DNA of 64,000 nt, taken from NCBI RefSeq assembly GCF_003201935.1, contig NZ_QJJL01000005.1:62001-126000 (forward strand). Reading direction: 5' to 3'. The notes under the pieces are model-generated. The model was not told the origin of the DNA and did no database searches. It worked only from the letters and a program-made list of their open reading frames with translations. The translations under genes and the position numbers were made by a program. This document shows, in pieces, positions 37,265 through 46,300 of this stretch (the first letter of the stretch is position 1; the number at the start of each line of letters is the position of its first letter). The stretch comes from Loktanella sp. PT4BL (GTDB taxonomy: Bacteria > Pseudomonadota > Alphaproteobacteria > Rhodobacterales > Rhodobacteraceae).

Positions 37265-38341
37265 ATGCCAGCCCCCCGCCTTGAGATCAGCCATATCGTC
37301 AAAGACTTCGGCGGGCGCCGTGTCGTCGATGACGTGAGCCTGACAGTGATGCCGGGGCAGGTGACCTGTTTGCTGGGCCCGTCGGGATGCGGTAAATCCA
37401 CGACTTTGCGGATTATCGCGGGGGTGGAAAAGCAAAGCAGCGGGACGATCCTTGTTGATGGCAAGCTGGTTTGTGACGGCGATGTCTCGCTGCCGCCCGA
37501 GGAGCGCCATATCGGGCTGATGTTTCAGGATTTTGCGCTGTTTCCACATCTGACAGTCGGGCAAAACGTGGCCTTCGGGCTGAAAGGCCGCAAGGCGACC
37601 GACCGCGTGCATGAATTATTGGCCAAGGTCGGCATGTCTGCCTATATCGACGATTATCCCCATCAGCTTTCGGGCGGTGAGCAGCAGCGCATCGCACTGG
37701 CCCGTGCACTCGCACCGCGCCCACGCATCATGCTGATGGACGAGCCGTTTTCCGGACTTGATGACCGTCTGCGTGATGATATCCGCGATGAAACGCTGGA
37801 AGTGCTCAAAAGCGAAGGCACCGCGGTTTTGCTGGTCACCCACGAGCCGGGCGAGGCGATGCGCATGGCCGATGAGATCGCCCTCATGCGCAACGGCAAG
37901 ATTGTGCAGCGCGGTGCACCCTATAACATCTACAACACGCCGAAAGATAAAGCAGCCGCTGCATTTTTCAGTGATATCAATGTTCTGAAGGGCAAGGTTC
38001 AGGGTGCGCTGACAGACACACCTTTTGGCCAGTTCCTTGCTCCCGGTGTGCCGGACGGGACCGAGGTGGATATCGTCATTCGCCCCCAGCACCTGAAGAT
38101 CGACTTTGATCGTGGCGGGCGCGGCCCGAATCCGACGCCCGAAGACGGCACCGCCGCACGCGGTGTTGTCGAACGCGCGCGGTTCATGGGGGCCTCCAGC
38201 CTTGTTGAATTCCGGATGGATTTTGATGGCTCGATCCTGAAGGCCGTGGTGCCGTCGGTGTTCCTGCCCAAACCCGGTATGCCGCTTTGGCTGATGATCC
38301 GCCGCGACCGGTGTTTTGTGTTTCCGCGCACAGGTAACTGA
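37265..38341 (+). CDS. ABC transporter ATP-binding protein (FbpC/PotA-type), no partner genes nearby
   Basis: A 358-residue ATPase: Walker A GPSGCGKST, Q-loop FQDFALFPHLTV, signature LSGGEQQRIALARAL, Walker B IMLMDEPFSGLD, switch His in LLVTHEPGEAM, then a TOBE domain from about residue 250. This type energises import of iron, thiamine, polyamines or similar through a binding-protein-dependent permease. No permease or binding protein lies next to it, so its partners are elsewhere or it serves several permeases. A short gap separates it from the GNAT gene. Confidence 0.9.
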   Translation: MPAPRLEISHIVKDFGGRRVVDDVSLTVMPGQVTCLLGPSGCGKSTTLRIIAGVEKQSSGTILVDGKLVCDGDVSLPPEERHIGLMFQDFALFPHLTVGQNVAFGLKGRKATDRVHELLAKVGMSAYIDDYPHQLSGGEQQRIALARALAPRPRIMLMDEPFSGLDDRLRDDIRDETLEVLKSEGTAVLLVTHEPGEAMRMADEIALMRNGKIVQRGAPYNIYNTPKDKAAAAFFSDINVLKGKVQGALTDTPFGQFLAPGVPDGTEVDIVIRPQHLKIDFDRGGRGPNPTPEDGTAARGVVERARFMGASSLVEFRMDFDGSILKAVVPSVFLPKPGMPLWLMIRRDRCFVFPRTGN

Positions 38342-38420
38342 CGCGTCAAAAAATGTCCTTACAGCACGCCTGTAGATCGGCCATAGTTCCCTTGTGCATC
38401 ACGCAATGAGGGGACGGGAT

Positions 38421-39380
38421 ATGGCAAATCATGGCTATGAGGGCGGGCGGTTGAACCTGCCATTTGTAGGCATCTGCACCTTTGGCAAATACCCCTATGT
38501 GTCCGATTGGGACGCGATTGACGCCGATGTTGCGGTGATGGGTGCGCCCTTTGATTTCGGAACCCAGTGGCGGTCGGGCGCGCGCATGGGGCCGCGCGCG
38601 ATCCGCGAGGCCTCGACCCTGTTTTCCTTCGGCCATGCGGGGGCCTATGACCACGAGGATGATGTGACCTATCTTGACCCTGCCGAGGTCACGATCGTCG
38701 ATATTGGCGATGCGGATATCGTGCATACCGACACGGTGCAGAGCCATGCGAATATCGAATTCGGTGTGCGCAAAATCCTGGCGGCGGGTGCAATCCCCGT
38801 TGTGCTGGGCGGCGATCATTCAGTGAATATCCCTTGCATCAACGCCTTTGATGACCAAGGTCCGATCCATGTGGTCCAGATTGATGCGCATCTTGATTTT
38901 GTCGATGAACGTCATGGTGTGCGGTTCGGCCATGGCAATCCCATGCGCCGTGCCGCCGAAAAGAACTATGTCACAGGCCTCAGCCAAATCGGTATTCGCA
39001 ACGTCTCCTCCACCGCCAAGGACGGCTATGTCGATGCGCGCAACATGGGGTCGGATATCCAGTCGGTGCGCCAGTTCCGCGCGATGGGCGTAGATGCGAT
39101 GCTGGACCGTATTCCTGCGGGTGTGCAGTACTATGTGACTGTCGATATCGACGCCTTTGATCCGTCAATCGCCCCTGGAACAGGCACGCCAAGCCACGGC
39201 GGGTTCATCTATTACGAAGTGCTTGAATTGCTCGCGGGACTGGCAAAGCGTGGCAATATCGTCGGGCTCGATCTGGTGGAAGTGGCCCCTGATTACGATC
39301 ATAGCGGGTCCACATCGACGCTAGCAGCGCAGTTGCTGATGAATGTGATCGGACGGATATTGCACGCCAGAACAAGCTAG
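38421..39380 (+). CDS. Agmatinase/ureohydrolase family protein
   Basis: A 319-residue binuclear-metal hydrolase that releases urea from a guanidino compound. Metal-binding motifs are GGDHS (His), QIDAHLDF (two Asp and His), and TVDIDAFDPSIAPGTGTPSHGG. Agmatinase is the usual annotation, but guanidinobutyrase, guanidinopropionase and guanidine hydrolases share these motifs, so the substrate is uncertain. ATG 38421 is preferred because GAGGGG lies 7 bases before it; an ATG at 38406 and a GTG at 38394 are in frame. Its stop overlaps the convergent DUF1289 gene by 4 bases. Confidence 0.88.
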   Translation: MANHGYEGGRLNLPFVGICTFGKYPYVSDWDAIDADVAVMGAPFDFGTQWRSGARMGPRAIREASTLFSFGHAGAYDHEDDVTYLDPAEVTIVDIGDADIVHTDTVQSHANIEFGVRKILAAGAIPVVLGGDHSVNIPCINAFDDQGPIHVVQIDAHLDFVDERHGVRFGHGNPMRRAAEKNYVTGLSQIGIRNVSSTAKDGYVDARNMGSDIQSVRQFRAMGVDAMLDRIPAGVQYYVTVDIDAFDPSIAPGTGTPSHGGFIYYEVLELLAGLAKRGNIVGLDLVEVAPDYDHSGSTSTLAAQLLMNVIGRILHARTS

Positions 39381-39622
39381 GATTTCAGACGTGCTGCCCG
39401 CCCACCGCGCCGTTTCGTGATCTGGCCTGCCCGTGTGGGCAGTTCGGCCATGATTTCGGCGCGGACTTCGGGCGTCATCCGTGACCATGCGCCGATTTCG
39501 TCGATGCTGCGCAGGCAGCCTGTGCACAGGCGGCTTTTCGGCTCAATCACGCAGATCTTGATGCAGGGGCTTTCGATCTCGGCGCGGGACCAGATGTGAT
39601 CGGTGTTTTCGGGTTTGCTCAC
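39377..39622 (-). CDS. DUF1289 domain-containing protein
   Basis: An 81-residue protein with the four-cysteine pattern of the DUF1289 family (C-I-K-I-C ... C-T-G-C-L-R-S-I-D-E-I-G-A-W), probably a metal-binding or Fe-S site. The basic tail (ITKRRGGRAARLKS) is typical. It overlaps ruvX by 4 bases, giving a minus-strand unit ccmI-ruvX-DUF1289. Function unknown. Confidence 0.88.
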   Translation of the reverse strand: MSKPENTDHIWSRAEIESPCIKICVIEPKSRLCTGCLRSIDEIGAWSRMTPEVRAEIMAELPTRAGQITKRRGGRAARLKS

Positions 39623-40095
39623 GAATCGTCCCTCAGGTTGCGCATGCGGTCTAACATGCCTTGAAGGATATAGCTTGCGGCAACATGGTCGATCACCTCT
39701 GCGCGACGTTTGCGTGACGTATCCGCCTCAATGAGCGCGCGTTCGGCGGCGACGGTGGACAGCCGTTCATCCCAGAAGGTTATCGGCAGGGGGGTCAGTC
39801 TTGACAGGTTGCGGGCAAAGGCGCGGGTGGCCTGGGCGCGGGGGCCTTCGCTGCCGTCCATGTTGCGCGGCAGGCCCAGCACGATCCCCTGCACCATGCG
39901 GTGTGTTGTCAGTTCCAGAAGTTTCGCTGCATCAACGCCGAATTTCTTGCGTTTGATCGTGGTCACCGGGGTCGCCACCGATTGCAACACGTCCGACACT
40001 GCCACACCGATAGTCACCGTCCCCAGATCAAGCCCGGCAAGCGCGCCATGGGGCGGGATCACGCGCAGGAATTCTTCGGGGGTCTCTAAGATCAT
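39619..40095 (-). CDS. ruvX: Holliday junction resolvase-like / pre-16S rRNA nuclease
   Basis: A 158-residue YqgF-type RNase H-fold nuclease needed for 16S rRNA 5' maturation; older annotations call it a Holliday junction resolvase. The motif LDLGTVTIGVAVSD holds the first catalytic Asp, PRNMDGSEGPRAQATRAFA is the conserved middle, and FWDERLSTVAAERAL carries the later acidic residues. It overlaps both neighbours by 4 bases. Confidence 0.93.
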   Translation of the reverse strand: MILETPEEFLRVIPPHGALAGLDLGTVTIGVAVSDVLQSVATPVTTIKRKKFGVDAAKLLELTTHRMVQGIVLGLPRNMDGSEGPRAQATRAFARNLSRLTPLPITFWDERLSTVAAERALIEADTSRKRRAEVIDHVAASYILQGMLDRMRNLRDDS

Positions 40096-41294
40096 TCTTC
40101 CAAGACGCCCGCATCGCGGGCGGCATTGGTCAAGATTTCCATCCCGCGCATGCTGCTGACAAAGACCTGCTGTGCTTCGGTCCAGACAGTGCGCGCAGCA
40201 TCAAGATTACCCAGCACGCCATAGGCGCGGATCAGGCGCGCCCAGTCTTCGGCGGGGCCACCTTCGGTGGCAAGCCGGTCGGCAAGACCCGCGACCATGC
40301 CGCCAATCATGGCCTGACGGTCTTCCTCGGACATATCCTGTGCCGCATCCATTTGTTCAAATGACGGGCCGCGCGCCTCGGGGAGGGCGTATTCGACCCC
40401 CGCGCGGAAGGCTGCATCGCCAACCTGCGCACGGGCACTGGCGACGTGGAAATTCGCAGGATCGCCGTTCTCGATAATCTCGCGCCACAGGCGCAGGGCC
40501 AGATCGGGGCGGTCTGTCTGGTTATAGAGCGACCCCAGATAATACCGCGCCGCAATATTGCCGGGGTTGCTATCAAGGATATCGCCGATCAGCTCTTCTG
40601 CCTCGGGCGAGACAAACCCGCCGGCCGCGACGACCTTGAGATCAAGCAGGCGTTGCAGATCAAGGGTTTCGGCGGCATCTCCTTTGATAGCGACGACCTG
40701 TTCCTGCGCGGCGGCGGCGCCCGCATAGTTGCGCAATTCGACCTCGGCCATGGCCAGCCGCGACCATGCTTCAAGATCATCAGGGCGGGTTGGGGCAATC
40801 ACGCGCAACTGTTCGACTGCCGCGCGGTACTCATCAGGGACATCGGGGGCGGGCGGCGGTACAGGGGCTGCGGCCTCTAACGCGGCCTGCGAGGGGCGGT
40901 TTGCGCGCATCTCTTCGCTGGCGGCAAGGCGCGACTGTAGCGGCATATCGGGATAACCGGGTGCGCCGATCATCCAGTAGGTGCCAAAGCCCACGCCCAG
41001 CATCAGCACAACAATCGCCGCAGGCAGCCAGCGGTTGGGTTTGCTGGCCGCTGTCGGTTTCACGGCAGCGTTGCTTGCAGCAAGCAGGCGGCGGGCCACT
41101 TCGGTGCGGGCACGCTCGGCCTCTTCGGGTTCCAGCAACTGACGTTCCAGATCGCGGTCGATCTCTTCCAGCTGGGCACGGTAAATGGCGATATCGGGGT
41201 TGTCGTCGCCGATCTCTTTGGGCCGCACCAGAGGCGTGACCATCAGCGCCGTCACAGCCAGCGTCAAAACAGCGCAAACAATCCAGAAAATCAT
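40092..41294 (-). CDS. ccmI: Cytochrome c-type biogenesis protein CcmI
   Basis: A membrane protein of the cytochrome c maturation system that holds apocytochromes for heme attachment. It has 400 residues. Spans are at residues 1-22 and about 97-117, with a leucine-rich cytoplasmic loop between them (YRAQLEEIDRDLERQLLEPEEAERARTEVARRLL, shown here as the hallmark CcmI-1 domain), followed by a periplasmic TPR domain. ATG 41294 is chosen for its AAGGACGAG ribosome site and the immediate hydrophobic start (MIFWIVCAVLTLAV). The other ccm genes are not in the window. Confidence 0.92.
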   Translation of the reverse strand: MIFWIVCAVLTLAVTALMVTPLVRPKEIGDDNPDIAIYRAQLEEIDRDLERQLLEPEEAERARTEVARRLLAASNAAVKPTAASKPNRWLPAAIVVLMLGVGFGTYWMIGAPGYPDMPLQSRLAASEEMRANRPSQAALEAAAPVPPPAPDVPDEYRAAVEQLRVIAPTRPDDLEAWSRLAMAEVELRNYAGAAAAQEQVVAIKGDAAETLDLQRLLDLKVVAAGGFVSPEAEELIGDILDSNPGNIAARYYLGSLYNQTDRPDLALRLWREIIENGDPANFHVASARAQVGDAAFRAGVEYALPEARGPSFEQMDAAQDMSEEDRQAMIGGMVAGLADRLATEGGPAEDWARLIRAYGVLGNLDAARTVWTEAQQVFVSSMRGMEILTNAARDAGVLEE

Positions 41295-41440
41295 GTGTTT
41301 CTCGTCCTTTTCGTTGCGGCTGACATAACCACCCGAGGCGGGCATGAAAAGGGGCTGTGACCCTATGCCGTTTCCAGTGGCGGCACGCATGTCGTAAATA
41401 GCAATCTATGCGCCGCTGATAGTATCCTCTTGGACAGGCG

Positions 41441-41498
41441 CAGGGTCCAGATAGTATGCAACAGCAGTGCCGCCCGAGACAGAGGATTCTGGACCCTG
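41441..41498 (+). promoter_or_regulatory. Long-range inverted repeat in the soxB leader
   Basis: CAGGGTCCAGA (41441-41451) and TCTGGACCCTG (41488-41498) are perfect 11-bp inverted repeats with a 36-base spacer. The second arm ends at the base before the soxB ATG and contains the GGA nearest the start; AGAGGA (41481-41486) lies in the spacer. As RNA the stem would close off the start of translation. Confidence 0.55.
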
Positions 41499-42743
41499 AT
41501 GAAACGCTATTCCGCCTTTGCAGTTGCCAAAGAAGCCATGCGCCAACACACCGGTTGGGACCGCGCCTGGGCCAAACGCGCGCCCAAAAAGAAATACGAC
41601 GTGATTATCGTGGGTGCGGGCGGGCATGGTCTGGCCACGGCCTATTACCTAGGCAAGAACTTTGGGATCACCAATGTGGCCATTCTTGAAAAAGGCTGGC
41701 TGGGTGGCGGGAATACGGGCCGGAATACGACGATTATCCGCTCGAACTACCTGCAGGATCCTTCTGCGGCGATCTATGAAAAGTCGCGTTCTCTCTATGA
41801 GACGATGAGCCAGGACCTCAACTACAACGTCATGTTCAGCCCGCGCGGCGTGATCATGCTGGCCCAGACCCAGCATGAGGTGCGCGGCTATAAACGCACC
41901 GCCCATGCCAATGCGCTGCAAGGGGTGACGACCGAATGGATTGATGCGGCCCGCGTCAAGGAACTCTGCCCGATCATGAATATCGACGGGCCGCGCTATC
42001 CGGTGCTTGGCGGTTTGTGGCAGGCGCGTGGCGGTACTGCGCGCCACGATGCGGTGGCCTGGGGCTATGCGCGGGCCTGTTCCGATATGGGCATGGACGT
42101 GATCCAGCAATGCGAAGTCAAAGCGGTGCGTCAGGAGAACGGCAAGGTTGTGGGCGTAGATACCACCCAAGGGCCGATTGATTGCGACAAGCTGGGGATG
42201 GTTGTGGCAGGGCATTCCGGTGTGCTGGCACAAATGGCAGGGTTCCGTCTGCCGATTGAAAGTGTCGCGCTGCAGGCACTGGTGTCAGAGCCGATCAAGC
42301 CCTGCATGGATGTGGTTGTGATGGCCAACACCGTCCACGGCTATATGAGCCAGTCCGACAAGGGCGAAATGGTCATTGGCGGCGGCACCGACGGCTATAA
42401 CAACTACACCCAGCGCGGATCGTTCCACCATATCGAGGAAACTGTGCGCGCCCTGGTCGAGACCTTCCCGATGATTGCACGTTTGAAAATGCTGCGCCAA
42501 TGGGGCGGGATCGTGGATGTGACGGGCGACCGCTCGCCCATCCTGTCGAAAACCCCTGTTGAGGGCGTCTTCGTCAACTGCGGCTGGGGCACCGGCGGGT
42601 TCAAGGCGATCCCGGGGTCCGGATGGGCCATGGCCGAGTTGATGGCCAAAGGACAATCACCGCTGACCGACGAGTTCAGCATGTTCCGCTTCCGCGAGGG
42701 CAAGTTCATTGATGAAAGCGTGGCAGCAGGGGTGGCGCATTGA
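41499..42743 (+). CDS. soxB: Heterotetrameric sarcosine oxidase subunit beta
   Basis: The flavin-binding subunit (414 residues) that oxidises sarcosine to glycine with formation of 5,10-methylene-tetrahydrofolate and H2O2. The FAD motif is VGAGGHGLATAYYLG (N-terminal part), GGGNTGRNTT follows, and the GGTARHDAVAWGYARA segment carries the His expected to bind FMN covalently. The C-terminal GWGTGGFKAIPGSGW closes the FAD site. ATG 41499 fits the family N-terminus (MKRYSAFAVAKEAMRQHTGW). First gene of soxBDAG. Confidence 0.95.
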   Translation: MKRYSAFAVAKEAMRQHTGWDRAWAKRAPKKKYDVIIVGAGGHGLATAYYLGKNFGITNVAILEKGWLGGGNTGRNTTIIRSNYLQDPSAAIYEKSRSLYETMSQDLNYNVMFSPRGVIMLAQTQHEVRGYKRTAHANALQGVTTEWIDAARVKELCPIMNIDGPRYPVLGGLWQARGGTARHDAVAWGYARACSDMGMDVIQQCEVKAVRQENGKVVGVDTTQGPIDCDKLGMVVAGHSGVLAQMAGFRLPIESVALQALVSEPIKPCMDVVVMANTVHGYMSQSDKGEMVIGGGTDGYNNYTQRGSFHHIEETVRALVETFPMIARLKMLRQWGGIVDVTGDRSPILSKTPVEGVFVNCGWGTGGFKAIPGSGWAMAELMAKGQSPLTDEFSMFRFREGKFIDESVAAGVAH

Positions 42744-42781
42744 TGTTCAGCACAGTCCAGCCAGACCGCGTCTGCGCGTCA

Positions 42782-42895
42782 CTAATCAAACCTATCCTCG
42801 TCATCTTCGGACAGTCCACCACGCAACCCGTCGATGACCACAAAGATTATGGCCGTCGAGAGGATTCCCCCTATGACAATCAGCAAAAGTTCCAT
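42782..42895 (-). CDS. Possible 37-residue single-span membrane protein antisense between soxB and soxD
   Basis: On the minus strand ATG 42895 opens a frame ending with TAG at 42782. It encodes MELLLIVIGGILSTAIIFVV as one hydrophobic helix, followed by IDGLRGGLSEDDEDRFD, a strongly acidic tail. The pattern (clean hydrophobic helix, charged tail, sensible stop) is unlike random sequence. The ribosome site is weak (AGG 8 bases before). It fills part of the unusual 313-base gap between soxB and soxD. Real or not, it is too short for routine annotation. Confidence 0.45.
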   Translation of the reverse strand: MELLLIVIGGILSTAIIFVVIDGLRGGLSEDDEDRFD

Positions 42896-43056
42896 GAGAT
42901 GAGCCTAGCATCAGGCCACCCCACTGCGACCCCTGCGGGCCGTGGCTGTGCGATATCGGCGGAATTAGTGCCTGTTCGCGCAAATGCGTGGGGGATTTTC
43001 GCTCATATCCCTTTCGTTCTGAACGCATCGCGTTTCCCAAATACCGAGGTTCAACC
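42896..43056. other. Remainder of the soxB-soxD gap
   Basis: The soxB-soxD gap is 313 bases; apart from the small minus-strand ORF it contains about 160 bases with no convincing gene or terminator. In most soxBDAG operons the genes are tightly packed, so the gap is unusual. The soxD ribosome site is weak (GAGG 8 bases before ATG 43057). Confidence 0.4.
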
Positions 43057-43386
43057 ATGCTGACCCTGCATTGCCCTTATTGCGGCGTCGATGCCGATGA
43101 GACTGATTTGCACGCGGGTGGCGAAGCCCATCTCAAGCGCGAAGGACCCGGCGCATCGGATGTGGACTTCGAGGATTACCTCTTTATGCGCGAGAACCCA
43201 AAAGGCGTGCATTTCGAACGCTGGCGCCATGCCTATGGCTGCGGCAAATGGTTTCTGGCCGCGCGCTGCACCAACACATTGCAGGTCTTCGGCACCTATC
43301 CGGCCCAGACGCTTGAGCCACCACAAGAGATAAAAGACAAGATTTCGGCCGCGCGTCCCGGTTGGTCTTGGGGGAATTTGACATGA
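43057..43386 (+). CDS. soxD: Sarcosine oxidase subunit delta
   Basis: A small zinc-binding subunit (109 residues) of the sarcosine oxidase complex. Zinc ligands are in LHCPYCGVDADETDL near the N-terminus, with CGKWFLAARC later; the WRHAYGCGKWF and YPAQ segments are characteristic. It overlaps soxA by 4 bases. Confidence 0.95.
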   Translation: MLTLHCPYCGVDADETDLHAGGEAHLKREGPGASDVDFEDYLFMRENPKGVHFERWRHAYGCGKWFLAARCTNTLQVFGTYPAQTLEPPQEIKDKISAARPGWSWGNLT

Positions 43387-46300
43387 GCACCCGTCTGGCC
43401 GGTCAGGGCCGTTTGATCAACAAAAACAAGGCTGTGTCATTCACGTTTAATGGCAAGCACTTGCACGGGTTTGAAGGTGACACGCTGGCATCGGCGTTGC
43501 TCGCCAATGACCAGATGCTGGTGGGGCGGTCGTTCAAATACCACCGTCCGCGCGGCGTTGTGGCCTCGGGCGCGGAAGAGCCCAATGGCCTCGTGAACCT
43601 TGGCAAAGGTGCGCAGTTCGAACCCAATGCGCGGGTGACGACTACCGAACTCTTCGAGGGGCTGACGGCGCAGTCGCAAAACCACTGGCCGAGCCTCGAA
43701 TTCGATGTGGGTGCGATCAACACGCATCTGTCGCGGTTCCTGCCTGCGGGTTTCTACTACAAGATGTTCATGTATCCGCAGTCGTTCTGGAAGCATGTTT
43801 ACGAGCCCATCATCCGCAAATCGGCGGGTCTGGGCAAAGCCCCGAAAGACCGTGATCAGGATACATACGAGCATTTCAACTGTCATGTGGACGTGCTGGT
43901 TGTGGGTGGCGGCATTGCCGGTCTTGCGGCCGCACATGCCGCAGGCGCGCGCGGTGCGCGGGTGTTGCTGGTCGAACAGACCGCCGATTGGGGCGGGCGT
44001 GCGGTGGTTGATACGCCGACCATTGATGCCATGCCTGCACAGGACTGGATTGATGCCACGGTCAAAGCACTTGAAGCCATGCCAAACGTTGACCTGCGCC
44101 TGCGCTGTATGGGGGCAGGGGTCTATGACCACGGCTATACGCTGGCCTATGAACGCCTGACCGATCACGCGCCCGATACCGAAGGTCCGCGCCATCGTCT
44201 GTGGCGGATCCGTGCCAAGCAGATTGTGACCGCGACCGGTGCGATCGAGCGGCCTTTGTCTTTTGCTGCCAATGACTTGCCCGGTGTGATGCTGGCCTCG
44301 GCTGTGCGCGACTATGCGGTGAATTTTGGCGTCTCCATTGGCGACCGGACCGTGGTCGTGACCAATAACGACGATGCATACCGCACGGCAATTGTGCTGA
44401 AAGAGGCGGGCCTTGATGTGCCCGTGATCGTTGACGCGCGGGCCGAAGCCGAGGGTGAGCTGATCGACCGCGCCCGCGCGCTGGGGATCCGCATCGAGAT
44501 GGGCAAGGGGATTGCCAAGGTCAAAGGCGGCAAGCGTGTGACCGGTGTCGCACTTTGTGCGCAGGCCGGTGAAGGCGGGGTCCTTGAGGAGATCGACTGT
44601 GATTGCGTTGCGATGTCGGGCGGGTGGTCACCGGTGGTGCACCTGTGGTCGCACTGCGGTGGCAAGCTGAACTGGGATGCGGAACAGGTGATGTTCCGCC
44701 CCGATCCCGACCGCGCGCCAACTGGCGCAGATGGTCTGCCATTCGTTATGACCGCAGGAATTGCAAACGGGCATCTGTTTACGGCCGAGGTTGTCTGTGA
44801 TGGCTGGGCAGCAGGGCGTGCAGCGGCGAAAGCCACAGGCCACACCAAACGCGGCCCGCAGGCACCTATGGGCGAGGATGCGGCGGAAGGTGCGATTTCG
44901 CCCGTCTGGTTGATGCCGCTGGGCGCAAGCCATGCGCTGCGGTCCAAGGCGTGGCTGGATTTCCAGAATGATGTGAAGGTCAGTGATGTGCAATTGGCCG
45001 CCCAAGAGGGCTTTGAGAGCGTCGAGCACACGAAACGTTATACAACGCTGGGGATGGCGACAGATCAGGGCAAGTTGAGCAATATCAACGGTCTGGCGAT
45101 CCTTTCGCAATCGCTGAATGCAGATATTCCCGATGTGGGTACGACTACCTTCCGCCCGCCCTATACACCGATCTCGATGGCCTCGATTGCCGGTGCCGCA
45201 CGCGACGAGTTGTTCCAGCCGCTGCGCATGACGCCGATCTCGGCGTGGTCCAACGCTCATGGGGCCGATAACGAACCGGTCGGCCAATGGCGCAGGCCTT
45301 TTGCCTACGTGCGGTCCGGTGAGAGCGTCCATGACGCGGTGAACCGCGAAGTGAAGAACACCCGCGAGAACCTTGGCCTGCTTGATGCATCGACCCTAGG
45401 CAAGCTGATCGTCAAAGGGCCGGACGCGGGCAAGTTCCTCGACATGATGTACACCAACATGATGTCGACACTGCCGGTGGGCAAATGCCGTTACGGCCTC
45501 ATGTGCTCCGAAAACGGGTTCCTGATGGATGACGGTGTTGTTGTCCGCATGGCCGAGGATACATGGCTGTGTCACACCACGACCGGCGGAGCCGAACACA
45601 TCCACGCCCATATGGAAGACTGGCTGCAATGCGAATGGTGGGACTGGAAAGTCTATGTCGCCAATGTCACCGAACAATATGCCCAGATCGCGGTTGTGGG
45701 GCCTAATGCACGTAAACTGCTGCGCAAACTGGGCGGTATGGATGTCAGCGCCGAGGCGCTGCCGTTCATGACCTATGCAGCAGGCAAGATCGGCGATTTT
45801 GACGCGCGCGTCTTCCGCATCTCTTTCTCGGGTGAGTTGTCTTACGAGATTGCCGTTCCTGCCGGACAGGGTGCGGCCTTCTGGGAGGCGCTGATGGAAG
45901 CAGGCGAGGAATTCGGAATCATGCCGTATGGCACCGAAACCCTGCACATCCTGCGCGCCGAGAAGGGCTTTATCATGATCGGGGATGAAACCGACGGTAC
46001 GGTCATTCCGCAGGATCTCAATCTGCAATGGGCGCTGTCGAAGAAGAAAGAAGACTACCTTGGCAAACGCGCGCATGAGCGCAGCCATATGGCCGACCCG
46101 AACCGCTGGAAACTGGTCGGGCTTGAGACCGAGGATGGATCGGTTCTGCCGGACGGGGCCTATGCGATTGCCGAGGGGACAAATGCCAACGGGCAGCGCA
46201 ATACCCAGGGCCGCGTGACCTCGACCTATTATTCCGCCAATCTTGAGCGCGGCATCGCGATGGGGCTGGTGCATCGCGGGCCCGAGCGGATCGGCGAGGT

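Noticed and set aside
41295..41498. Glycine riboswitch ahead of the sarcosine oxidase operon
   Set aside because: The conserved glycine-aptamer core segments are not present; only the long inverted repeat is.
42740..43063. 107-codon plus-strand frame between soxB and soxD
   Set aside because: No ribosome site of its own, no domain or hydrophobic pattern, ends a few bases into soxD; the shorter minus-strand membrane frame is more convincing.
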